DNA of 20,803 bases from IMG/VR virus record IMGVR_UViG_3300025732_000332, positions 1-20,803 of that record. The stretch is one strand, 5' to 3'. The translations under genes were made by a program, and so were the position numbers. Numbering within the stretch: position 1 is the stretch's first letter; each line of letters begins with the position of its first letter. The notes beneath the pieces were generated by a model that worked only from the letters and a program-made list of their open reading frames with translations, did not search any database and was not told the DNA's origin. Below, one piece after another: positions 1 through 4,640 of the stretch. Source of the stretch: a virus.

Positions 1-117
1 ATCTCTACGAGTCTTTACTATTTCAACTGCTCTTCGGTAAAACATATTATCAGTGTTACCAGAAGATTCAAAAGTTGCTTTGATCTTCACCCAGTTTTCA
101 TAGGTGTGTTGATCCAT
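1..117 (-). CDS. Small conserved-type phage protein, partial (C-terminus outside window)
   Basis: An open frame runs off the left edge. The first 39 residues begin MDQHTYENWVKIKATFESSG and continue without a stop to base 1. The N-terminus is rich in Tyr, Trp and charged residues and has no signal peptide or membrane segment. I recognise the style of small cyanophage hypothetical proteins but cannot name a function. The ATG follows a run of A on the coding strand with no clear Shine-Dalgarno. A good host-type promoter (TTGACG/TATTAT) lies about 30-55 bases upstream of the ATG, in the gap between this gene and tRNA-Ser. That supports a separate transcription unit. Confidence 0.7.
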   Translation of the reverse strand, partial: MDQHTYENWVKIKATFESSGNTDNMFYRRAVEIVKTRRD

Positions 118-143
118 TTTTTTTTTGATTCGTAGTACTACTA

Positions 144-172
144 TATAATAGTTTTGAATCTTTGAACGTCAA
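144..172 (-). promoter_or_regulatory. Host sigma-70-type promoter
   Basis: On the minus strand TTGACG (167-172) is followed after 16 bases by TATTAT (145-150), or after 17 by ATTATA (144-149). It lies between tRNA-Ser and the partial gene at 1-117 and points at that gene. The elements are close to consensus, so this is probably an early promoter read by host RNA polymerase. Confidence 0.55.
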
Positions 173-232
173 CGATTTGTGTTCAATACGTAACACTGTT
201 GAAGAGATTATTAAATTTGTAATTTATCTTAA

Positions 233-319
233 CGGAAGGTGGGAGAGTCGAACTCCCAAGGGCTTTAACACCTCAACGCTTTTCAAGAGCGGTTCCGTCA
301 CCAATCGGATTGACCTTCC
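233..319 (-). tRNA. tRNA-Ser(UGA)
   Basis: An 87-nt class II tRNA. The acceptor GGAAGGT pairs with ACCTTCC and is followed by discriminator G. The anticodon stem CGCT/AGCG encloses loop CTTGAAA (anticodon UGA). There is a long variable arm, as expected for serine, and a T arm GGGAG-TTCGACT-CTCCC. CCA is not encoded. It is the most distal tRNA of the cluster and starts 10 bases after the stop of the zinc-ribbon gene. Confidence 0.95.
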
Positions 320-328
320 AAAAAGTCC

Positions 329-586
329 TCAACGAACTTCAAAATCAAGTCTTCGTACTTTACGTTGACGGCGTGCTTCTTGCCAAGCAATATCTTGGGA
401 AGTCAACACACCTTTGTTTTGATTTTGCTTTAATGAGTTTAACATAACAATTTGAGATAAGTCAAGTGCCGAAATCTTATCTCCACGAATAGTTGCCATA
501 TTTGAACAACCACACGATATTGTTTTTGTTGGATGCCCTTCTAGTTCCCTGTTACAGGATCGGCATCTGATTTTTAAGTTTTCCAT
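329..586 (-). CDS. Small zinc-ribbon-like phage protein (85 aa)
   Basis: An 85-aa protein with CRSC near residues 8-11 and CGC near 25-27. The spacing fits a single N-terminal zinc ribbon. The rest is a basic, helical tail rich in Arg, Lys and Gln (for example EARRQRKVRRLDF), which could contact nucleic acid. Function is unknown. The frame resembles small hypothetical proteins of T4-like cyanophages. It starts 8 bases after the Dps-like stop, so the two are probably co-transcribed, and it is followed at once by tRNA-Ser. No obvious Shine-Dalgarno is seen. The zinc-binding reading is inference from cysteine spacing. Confidence 0.75.
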   Translation of the reverse strand: MENLKIRCRSCNRELEGHPTKTISCGCSNMATIRGDKISALDLSQIVMLNSLKQNQNKGVLTSQDIAWQEARRQRKVRRLDFEVR

Positions 587-594
587 GATACGAT

Positions 595-1116
595 CTATTC
601 TTCTGTTGTTGTCTCTTCAGTTTCTTCAAGAATTTCTTCAACGATTTCTTGTTCTACTTCCTCTTGAACTTTTTTTGATGTAGTATCAGAAAATGAACGG
701 AGCATCCAAACAAACTTGCCGTGAGACTCCATCAAATCCTGAACCAAATTAGCAGTTGCATACTGCTTTTGATTCTCTGCTTCTTCAGATATTTTAGTCA
801 TTATATCACAAAAATCAATATTTGATTGAAGAAGATCAGAAATCATTGCTTCAGCATTTGCAGAACTTGATGCTTCTTTAATTTTAGAAACCTCAAGAAC
901 ACGATTTAAACTACTTAAAGGTTTTACATTCAAGTATCTCATATGTTCGGAGAGACGATCAATCTCTTCAAACATTGTTTCGTACTGTCCACCAAAAAGA
1001 GTATGAATTTGCTGAAAATCTTTTCCAACAACATTCCAGTGGTAGACCCAAGTTTTATGAAATAGAACAAAAAGTGATGCCTGAGCATCACTTAAGAGTT
1101 TAAACAGTTTTTCCAT
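595..1116 (-). CDS. dps: Dps/ferritin-like DNA-protection protein
   Basis: A 173-aa protein whose first two-thirds matches the Dps family. The stretch HKTWVYHWNV (about 20-29), then FGGQYETMFEEIDRLSEH (about 41-58), places His, His, Asp and Glu residues as in the inter-subunit ferroxidase site of Dps. Family members form hollow 12-mers that bind iron, use up peroxide and often coat DNA. The C-terminal ~25 residues are almost all Glu, Thr and Val, an acidic tail not typical of bacterial Dps. A late-type GATAAATA lies at 1134-1141, 18 bases before the ATG. Its likely role is to protect phage or host DNA from peroxide in a photosynthetic host. The family call is firm; the role during infection is inferred. 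Confidence 0.88.
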   Translation of the reverse strand: MEKLFKLLSDAQASLFVLFHKTWVYHWNVVGKDFQQIHTLFGGQYETMFEEIDRLSEHMRYLNVKPLSSLNRVLEVSKIKEASSSANAEAMISDLLQSNIDFCDIMTKISEEAENQKQYATANLVQDLMESHGKFVWMLRSFSDTTSKKVQEEVEQEIVEEILEETEETTTEE

Positions 1117-1133
1117 TATACTCTTTTTCTAAG

Positions 1134-1141
1134 TATTTATC
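1134..1141 (-). promoter_or_regulatory. T4-type late promoter (GATAAATA)
   Basis: GATAAATA on the minus strand, 18 bases before the ATG of the Dps-like gene and just after tRNA-Val. It is one base from the T4 late consensus TATAAATA, and the same motif recurs before many genes in this window. Confidence 0.6.
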
Positions 1142-1144
1142 AAG

Positions 1145-1217
1145 TGGGCAATCACGGATTTGAACCGTGGACTTTCTGCGTGTAAAGCAGACACTCTGAC
1201 CGCTGAGTTAATCGCCC
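1145..1217 (-). tRNA. tRNA-Val(UAC)
   Basis: A 73-nt cloverleaf. The acceptor GGGCGAT pairs with ATTGCCC (one G-U pair) and the discriminator is A. Anticodon stem TCTGC/GCAGA encloses loop TTTACAC (anticodon UAC). The T arm is CACGG-TTCAAAT-CCGTG. No CCA is encoded. Confidence 0.95.
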
Positions 1218-1219
1218 GT

Positions 1220-1293
1220 TGTCCTCTGTCTAGGAATCGAACCTAGTTTCCAAGTGCATTGTCTGCCTGTCCTTACCAATAGACTACCAGAGG
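1220..1293 (-). pseudogene. tRNA-like sequence lacking an anticodon stem (degenerate tRNA?)
   Basis: The minus strand has a tRNA-like frame: acceptor TCCTCTG against CAGAGGA, a D arm closest to tRNA-Glu/Gln types (AGTCTATTGGTAAGGAC) and a good T arm CTAGG-TTCGATT-CCTAG. Total length is about right for a tRNA. The middle, GGCAGACAATGCACTTG, cannot form a 5-bp anticodon stem with a 7-base loop carrying U33, and one base beside the T stem is out of register. I therefore cannot assign an amino acid. It is either a decayed tRNA or a tRNA-like RNA with another role. Confidence 0.5.
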
Positions 1294-1298
1294 ATGAG

Positions 1299-1502
1299 GT
1301 AGGTGTTGGGAACTTTACCTATGTTCCCACTCTTGACATTCACCCAAGCACCAGTTTAAACATTGACCTGGGGAGAGGTTTTGGCACCTACATTTGAATG
1401 AGTAGTGAGTGCCCACCACTCGCGGAAGACACTTTCCGCAACTTTCACTGCATTAGAGGGCAGTGAATAAGAGAGTTAGGCAGGTGCGGTATCATTCCTA
1501 AC
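1299..1502 (-). ncRNA. Structured non-coding region, candidate small RNA
   Basis: The 309 bases between tRNA-Asn and the tRNA-like sequence hold no convincing gene but have a dense set of perfect stems. They are GTTAGG/CCTAAC (1475-1480 with 1497-1502), an 8-bp hairpin TTCACTGC/GCAGTGAA (1444-1451 with 1460-1467), GCGGAA/TTCCGC (1422-1439), GAGTG/CACTC (1407-1421), and GTAGGTG/CACCTAC (1299-1305 with 1385-1391). The last closes a domain that contains GGGAAC/GTTCCC (1308-1328). The strand is assumed to match the tRNA operon. I see no group I core motif, tRNA T-loop or tmRNA signature. Bases 1503-1602 show only an A/G-rich stretch (AAAGGAG, then an 8-codon ATG frame). Confidence 0.5.
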
Positions 1503-1602
1503 GGGTCAGGTGCTTATGTTGCTGATGTTAAGGTTCCCATGCTCCTTTTTCTTTCCTTACCTTTCTCAATTTGAAAGAATCGGACATTTCCAACCCTTTC
1601 AA

Positions 1603-1674
1603 CTCCCCAACCTCGATTCGAACGAGGGACAGCAAAATTAACAGTTTTGAGTTCTACCACTGAACTATTGGGGA
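1603..1674 (-). tRNA. tRNA-Asn(GUU)
   Basis: A 72-nt cloverleaf. Acceptor TCCCCAA/TTGGGGA, discriminator G, D stem GTTC/GAAC. Anticodon stem CAAAA/TTTTG encloses loop CTGTTAA (anticodon GUU). T arm CCTCG-TTCGAAT-CGAGG. No CCA is encoded. Confidence 0.96.
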
Positions 1675-1694
1675 ATAAGAACCCGAAGGTTCAG

Positions 1695-1766
1695 AGCGGA
1701 GTATCGGAATCGAACCGACGACATCTAACTTGGAAGGATAGCGTTCTACCGCTGAACTAACTCCGC
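1695..1766 (-). tRNA. tRNA-Gly(UCC)
   Basis: A 72-nt cloverleaf. Acceptor GCGGAGT/ACTCCGC, discriminator U as is usual for glycine. Anticodon stem CTATC/GTTAG contains a mismatch at the inner pair and encloses loop CTTCCAA (anticodon UCC). T arm GTCGG-TTCGATT-CCGAT. No CCA is encoded. Confidence 0.93.
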
Positions 1767-1806
1767 TTATGAGACAATCATAAACTATTTAAGTTTGATT
1801 GTCAAG

Positions 1807-1891
1807 TGCCCGAAACAGGATTTGAACCTGTAAGCCGTCGTAGGGCGATAGGACCTAAACCTATTGCGTTTGCCAATTCCGCCATTCGGGC
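1807..1891 (-). tRNA. tRNA-Leu(UAG)
   Basis: An 85-nt class II tRNA. Acceptor GCCCGAA/TTCGGGC, discriminator A. Anticodon stem ATAGG/CCTAT encloses loop TTTAGGT (anticodon UAG). It has a long variable arm and T arm ACAGG-TTCAAAT-CCTGT. It is the first tRNA downstream of the sigma-70-type promoter at 1957-1985. Confidence 0.96.
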
Positions 1892-1956
1892 AAGATGGAG
1901 TAAGTGTGATATACCTCATGAGGATATAACAGAGACTTACCCTCTATCACTTTTAT

Positions 1957-1985
1957 ATATTAGGGCATTTTCCGTAATACGTCAA
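1957..1985 (-). promoter_or_regulatory. Host sigma-70-type promoter for the Leu-Gly-Asn-Val tRNA run
   Basis: TTGACG (1980-1985), a 17-base spacer, then TAATAT (1957-1962) on the minus strand. It lies just after the HNH gene stop and about 65 bases before tRNA-Leu. The leader between them contains a perfect palindrome CCTCATGAGG. The near-consensus elements suggest early expression of the tRNAs by host polymerase. Confidence 0.6.
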
Positions 1986-2012
1986 GCCCTATGTACCAGT
2001 TCTGAATCTGTC

Positions 2013-2483
2013 CTACTGAAACAAATAATCTTTCCATTCAGAAACTTTTGTTTTCTGAAGATCAAGAACTATTCGGCTAATTGGAGATTCTGGAATTCTC
2101 TTCAAAACCATATTGGTTTCTTTGAGGAGTTTATCTCCTTTTTTGAGATTACAAGATGTGCAACAAGCAACTAGATTATCCCAAGTATCTTTTCCACCTT
2201 TAGAACGAGGAACTACGTGATCAATTGTAAGATCATTTTTAGACCCACAATATTGACATTCGTGGTCATCCCGTTTATAGATGAGTGCTCTCGTTGGGTA
2301 ATCGGATCTTCCATAGGAAAATGGAATTTTCACATAATTTACCAAACGAATAATTCTCTTGGAGATGAGTTTTGCTTTTTGTTTGAAGAGCAAAACAATT
2401 GCACGTTTCCAATTAGTGAAGTGTAGTGGTTCGTAAGAACTGTTCAGAACTAGTATAGTCGAATTTGGTTCTACTAATTCCAT
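2013..2483 (-). CDS. HNH endonuclease (McrA/HNH_5-like, free-standing)
   Basis: A 156-aa protein. After a ~60-residue N-terminal region comes a classic zinc-HNH fold: CQYC at 76-79, the catalytic pair D88-H89 in TIDHVVPRSKGG, N103 in WDNLV, and the second zinc pair near 107-111 (CCTSC) followed by NLKKGD. These are the metal- and DNA-cutting residues of the betabetaalpha-metal fold. Its position between tRNA-Arg(ACG) and tRNA-Leu suits a homing endonuclease living inside a tRNA cluster, but closely related HNH proteins also occur as stand-alone genes in cyanobacteria and their phages, so the homing role is inferred. Shine-Dalgarno AGGA lies 4-7 bases before the ATG, and CTAAATA is at 2506-2512. 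Confidence 0.85.
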   Translation of the reverse strand: MELVEPNSTILVLNSSYEPLHFTNWKRAIVLLFKQKAKLISKRIIRLVNYVKIPFSYGRSDYPTRALIYKRDDHECQYCGSKNDLTIDHVVPRSKGGKDTWDNLVACCTSCNLKKGDKLLKETNMVLKRIPESPISRIVLDLQKTKVSEWKDYLFQ

Positions 2484-2505
2484 TTTCCTATCACACCTCT
2501 GTTGC

Positions 2506-2512
2506 TATTTAG
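2506..2512 (-). promoter_or_regulatory. Late promoter (CTAAATA) before the HNH gene
   Basis: CTAAATA sits 23 bases before the HNH start, right after tRNA-Arg(ACG). A 6-bp inverted repeat (CCATTT, ending in the encoded CCA of the tRNA, and AAATGG over the HNH start codon) flanks it. A read-through tRNA-HNH transcript could thus fold over the ATG, while a transcript starting here could not. Confidence 0.5.
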
Positions 2513-2520
2513 ATTTGAAA

Positions 2521-2595
2521 TGGCACCCTGAGAGGGATTTGAACCCCCGACTTCTTCGTTCGTAGCGAAGCACTCTTCCACTGAGTTACCAGGGC
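2521..2595 (-). tRNA. tRNA-Arg(ACG)
   Basis: The acceptor GCCCTGG pairs with TCAGGGT, with wobble pairs at both ends. The discriminator is G and CCA is encoded (2521-2523). Anticodon stem CTTCG/CGAAG encloses loop CTACGAA (anticodon ACG, needing A34-to-inosine editing). T arm GGGGG-TTCAAAT-CCCTC. It lies 3 bases downstream of the Lys-type tRNA. Confidence 0.93.
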
Positions 2596-2598
2596 ATT

Positions 2599-2674
2599 TG
2601 GCGAAGGGATAGGGACTCGAACCCACGATATACTGGTTAAAAGCCAGGTGCATTAGCCACTATGCTACAGACCC
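2599..2674 (-). tRNA. tRNA-Lys(UUU), mismatched 3' half
   Basis: The 5' part is a normal lysine tRNA: acceptor strand GGGTCTG, D stem GCAT/ATGC, and anticodon stem CTGG/CCAG around loop CTTTTAA (anticodon UUU). The 3' part reads TTCGAGT-CCCTA-TCCCTTC-G-CCA, with discriminator and CCA in the right place. However, it pairs with neither the T-stem strand GTGGG (3 of 5 bp) nor the acceptor strand GGGTCTG. The 3' half would suit a tRNA beginning GAAGGGA. It looks like a chimera joined in the T loop. It may be non-functional or repaired in an unknown way. Confidence 0.6.
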
Positions 2675-2804
2675 AAATAATATAGGATAAATATTCAGTT
2701 GTCGATGTTCGGTGTGGTCTCTCAACCACCTTTTAAGATTACCACTGAATCGGTGAGGAGTCAAGTGGGTTGTGCCAGACTTAGGACTGTCACAAGAAAC
2801 AAAA

Positions 2805-2843
2805 AAGGGGAGGAAACTTTTGGTTTCTCTCCCCTTTCTTTTG
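2805..2843 (-). terminator. Rho-independent terminator (probably bidirectional)
   Basis: On the minus strand GGGGAGAGAAACC, a short loop, then GGTTTCCTCCCC-like pairing runs into TTTTTT. The plus strand also ends the hairpin in a T-rich run. It follows the 32-aa gene by about 18 bases. Between here and tRNA-Lys (2675-2804) no gene is seen, only a hairpin GGTGGT/ACCAC(A)CC. Confidence 0.7.
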
Positions 2844-2860
2844 CTTTTATGGATTACATC

Positions 2861-2959
2861 TTACATATGTCTTTCCATATTCGCAAACAGGGGAGAACCC
2901 TCGATATGCCAATAGCGGCAATCGCTTGTAATAAACTGTTTGTTCATTTGGTTAGACAT
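2861..2959 (-). CDS. Tiny phage protein (32 aa)
   Basis: A 32-codon frame starting MSNQMNKQFI and ending FANMERHM. It has a consensus late promoter TATAAATA 22 bases before the ATG and a strong terminator about 18 bases after the stop, which makes a complete one-gene unit. The protein has one Cys, one Trp and no membrane segment. Function is unknown. The Shine-Dalgarno is weak (TTAGG at some distance). The signals around it, not its length, are the reason to call it. Confidence 0.6.
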   Translation of the reverse strand: MSNQMNKQFITSDCRYWHIEGSPLFANMERHM

Positions 2960-2980
2960 TGTTTTCGACCTAAGTGTTTT

Positions 2981-2988
2981 TATTTATA
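2981..2988 (-). promoter_or_regulatory. Consensus T4 late promoter (TATAAATA)
   Basis: A perfect TATAAATA on the minus strand, 22 bases upstream of the 32-aa gene and just after the HNH gene ending at 3018. Confidence 0.7.
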
Positions 2989-3017
2989 AAGTAAAATAGC
3001 ATTTTTTATTTCAGTTG

Positions 3018-3488
3018 TCAAGTCCATAAATTATGATCATACTCCCAGTGACAATTTGGGCATAAGGGCATTATGTTTTCCTTTGAGTTTATAACACTAA
3101 TCATAACTTCTTCACTGAAAGAGGATATTGGTTTTATATGTGCAACTTCGACGTGTTTATCATACCCACATTTAATACATTTGGTAAATCCAAGTTTTTT
3201 AGCAACTACTCTCGCACGAGTTCTCACTAAAGCAAAAGCGGAAGATTTATGATGTTTTTCATAGATTGCTTCTTTAAGAGTCATATCTTTTACTTCTCTA
3301 TCTTTTAACCACAACAAATAATGTTCTTTACAACGAGAACGATTTGCTGTTATGGGAGTTCCACAATCAACACACTTATGTTCTGGTTTTCTTTTTGGTG
3401 CTATTTTATTATTATATGAAGCAGCACAACTTCTCCCACAAAACTTTGGATTTTTTGTTTCTTCTTTACAGAATAAACATTTATTCAT
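3018..3488 (-). CDS. HNH homing-type endonuclease with N-terminal zinc fingers
   Basis: A 156-aa protein. The N-terminus has two cysteine clusters (CLFC near 4-7 and FCGRSC near 17-22, then CVDC near 39-42 with a later C and H) typical of DNA-binding zinc knuckles in phage HNH proteins. The C-terminus is the nuclease: CIKC, then VEVAHIKPIS with the catalytic His, N in ENIMPLC, and CPNCHWEYDH. It begins 50 bases after the end of the intron-bearing tRNA-Arg(UCU), so it may be the mobility partner of that intron or its tRNA locus. The start ATG has AAGG 9-12 bases upstream, and that site lies in the 3' arm of a hairpin around a late promoter. Cleavage specificity cannot be read from sequence. 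Confidence 0.85.
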   Translation of the reverse strand: MNKCLFCKEETKNPKFCGRSCAASYNNKIAPKRKPEHKCVDCGTPITANRSRCKEHYLLWLKDREVKDMTLKEAIYEKHHKSSAFALVRTRARVVAKKLGFTKCIKCGYDKHVEVAHIKPISSFSEEVMISVINSKENIMPLCPNCHWEYDHNLWT

Positions 3489-3492
3489 AATG

Positions 3493-3531
3493 GAACCTTT
3501 TAGTTATTATTATTTATAATACCTAAGGTTC
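3493..3531 (-). promoter_or_regulatory. Hairpin enclosing a late promoter, hiding the HNH ribosome site
   Basis: GAACCTT (3525-3531) and AAGGTTC (3493-3499) form a 7-bp perfect stem, with two more pairs after a bulge. The loop contains a perfect late promoter TATAAATA (3511-3518). The 3' arm includes the AAGG Shine-Dalgarno of the HNH gene. Transcripts reading in from the tRNA would fold and mask it. Transcripts from the late promoter would lack the 5' arm. This is the regulatory logic known for T4 I-TevI. Confidence 0.6.
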
Positions 3532-3537
3532 AAAAAG

Positions 3538-3814
3538 CGTCTCAGGAGGGACTCGAACCCCCGACCAACTGCTTAGCTTACCACTACGGATTTCTCCGCC
3601 ATTTCTGTTTGTGGTCTGGACTTTCTCTTTACCATATCCCAAAGGACTTAGGCACTTCCCGTAAAGTCTCTACACCTTCATCTTATGATGCTTGGCTCGG
3701 GATTGCCATTTTAAAGGGTTCCCCGAATTTGAGAAGTTACATTCATAAAGTTTCCTTTATGACGCTCCATTTATGTTTAAGGCAGATGCTCTATTCCGAC
3801 TGAGCTACTGAGAC
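3538..3814 (-). tRNA. tRNA-Arg(UCU) interrupted by a group I intron
   Basis: Exon 1 (3779-3814) carries acceptor GTCTCAG, D arm GCTC/GAGC and half of the anticodon arm, ending in CTT. Exon 2 (3538-3576) begins CTAA-GCAGT and carries T arm GGGGG-TTCGAGT-CCCTC and acceptor CTGAGAC with discriminator G. Joined, they give a 75-nt tRNA with a 7-base loop CTTCTAA (anticodon UCU), a perfect acceptor stem and a T arm like bacterial tRNA-Arg. The splice point between U34 and C35 obeys the group I rule of U before the intron and G at its end. No CCA is encoded. Confidence 0.9.
3577..3778 (-). ncRNA. Group I self-splicing intron (202 nt, no ORF)
   Basis: The insert has the conserved group I core in order. 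TTCGGGGAACCC (element P) and AATCCCGAGCCAAGC (element Q) pair as P4 through TCGGG/CCCGA. GGTGTAGAGACT (element R) pairs with AGCC of Q as P6. AAGAGAAAGTCC (element S) pairs with R as P7 through GACTT/AAGTC. It begins after U and ends in G. There is no room for an encoded endonuclease. The nearest one is the HNH gene 89 bases beyond the 3' splice site. P1 is the part I could not pair convincingly. Small tRNA group I introns are known in cyanobacteria (Leu, Arg, fMet); in a phage tRNA they are rare. Confidence 0.85.
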
Positions 3815-3815
3815 A

Positions 3816-3907
3816 AGAGACCTCCCTGTTTATGCATCGTTGAGAGGCATGGGAGGGGGCAGGACTTACACAGGGTTTGGACCCCTGTTGCCTATGAAAG
3901 TATTGTA
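3816..3907 (-). other. Structured intergenic segment between the 152-aa gene and tRNA-Arg(UCU)
   Basis: Two stems are seen: ACAGGG/CCCTGT closed further out by GGCA/TGCC (about 3863-3895), and CCTCCC/GGGAGG (about 3820-3856). There is no T-run after either, no D-arm-like sequence and no open frame. They may be RNA processing or stability elements in front of the intron-containing tRNA. Confidence 0.4.
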
Positions 3908-4366
3908 CTACTCCTTTTTGTCCTTGTCAACCCATTCAAATCCACCAGTACAATCAGGAACCCATGGAGCACAGAGTCTCATTTCTCCCCCAAGTTTCTT
4001 ACACTCTTCAGTGTAACACTTAGAAGTATCTATAGGACTCTCTATCAACCGTGGCAAAGGTATTCTAGGTGTTCCATAGTCTCCTGTCAAGCGTTCATAT
4101 TCATATATGGCTTGATCTACTTTGTTCTTGATGATAAAATCTAATAACTTCTCTTCATTTCTAAATTTCTGATTTAGATCTTCTCCAAATTCAATTCCAA
4201 ATTGTTGTTGTATAAGTACTATGAATTTCCAAATTTCATCTTCAGAAATTTTAAAATATGCAGCAATAGAAACTACGATACCAGATGTAATAATTGCCAT
4301 TATCATTGCTTTGGTAATACCAAGCGCATTAACTTTTCCACCTCTAATAGTGAAAAGTTTAATCAT
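3908..4366 (-). CDS. Membrane-anchored small phage protein (152 aa)
   Basis: The ATG at 4366 is chosen because GGAGG stands 7 bases upstream; a TTG 24 bases earlier would add eight residues. Residues about 16-37 (GITKAMIMAIITSGIVVSIA) form one hydrophobic membrane span. A helical, charged middle follows, then a Pro-rich stretch and a C-terminal domain with four cysteines (CYTEEC, LCAPWVPDC) suited to two disulphides. A single span with a Cys-rich outer domain could fit a lysis protein (spanin or holin helper), but I do not recognise a family. It overlaps the preceding gene by 8 bases and is the last of a three-gene operon. Confidence 0.7.
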   Translation of the reverse strand: MIKLFTIRGGKVNALGITKAMIMAIITSGIVVSIAAYFKISEDEIWKFIVLIQQQFGIEFGEDLNQKFRNEEKLLDFIIKNKVDQAIYEYERLTGDYGTPRIPLPRLIESPIDTSKCYTEECKKLGGEMRLCAPWVPDCTGGFEWVDKDKKE

Positions 4367-4640
4367 TAAATTCCTCCAAAGATTTATCAATAACTCTATC
4401 TATACGATATTTCAACAACTCTCCATCTTGAATGACATAATCATTAATAATATCAATCGTACCCATTTTAAGTTGCAATTCATCTATAAAATTAAAAACC
4501 TTTCGTTTTTCAATTCCTGGTATCAAAGAAATAATATCCAAAGACCCATGAATGATTGCACCAATCTTTATCCATTCTTCTAGAGGTTTTTTCTCTTTAC
4601 CAAACTTAAATTCAAAAATATTAAACTTATTTTTGTTCAT
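4359..4640 (-). CDS. Unknown small protein (93 aa)
   Basis: A 93-aa protein, mostly amphipathic helix with a hydrophobic centre (IKIGAIIHGSLDIISLIPGI, about 25-44). Its sequence gives no recognisable motif. It overlaps the genes on both sides (14 bases with the 96-aa gene, 8 with the 152-aa gene), so translation of the three is probably coupled and the products may act together. The start has only a weak GGA upstream. The central hydrophobic stretch could dip into a membrane, which would agree with its membrane-anchored neighbour. Confidence 0.65.
   Translation of the reverse strand: MNKNKFNIFEFKFGKEKKPLEEWIKIGAIIHGSLDIISLIPGIEKRKVFNFIDELQLKMGTIDIINDYVIQDGELLKYRIDRVIDKSLEEFND

Noticed and set aside
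1503-1540. tmRNA or RNase P RNA in the structured region
   Set aside because: No tag-like reading frame with alanine end, no tRNA-like terminus and no RNase P core sequence were found. The 8-codon frame after AAAGGAG is too short to support.
1806-2174. 122-aa plus-strand open frame
   Set aside because: It runs antisense through tRNA-Leu and the HNH gene, has no ribosome site and reads as a shadow of those genes.
2677-2705. Sigma-70-like promoter TGTCGA region with TATTAT before tRNA-Lys
   Set aside because: TCGACA-N17-TATTAT is present, but the start would fall inside the tRNA, only 3 bases separating the -10 from its 5' end.
2699-2989. 96-aa plus-strand open frame
   Set aside because: It crosses a strong terminator hairpin and the antisense of a well-signalled 32-aa gene.
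3609-3803. 64-aa plus-strand open frame
   Set aside because: It lies wholly antisense to the group I intron and 5' exon of tRNA-Arg(UCU).
3863-3895. Possible extra tRNA upstream of tRNA-Arg(UCU)
   Set aside because: The hairpin ACAGGG/CCCTGT looks like a T arm, but its loop lacks TTC and there is no D or anticodon arm.
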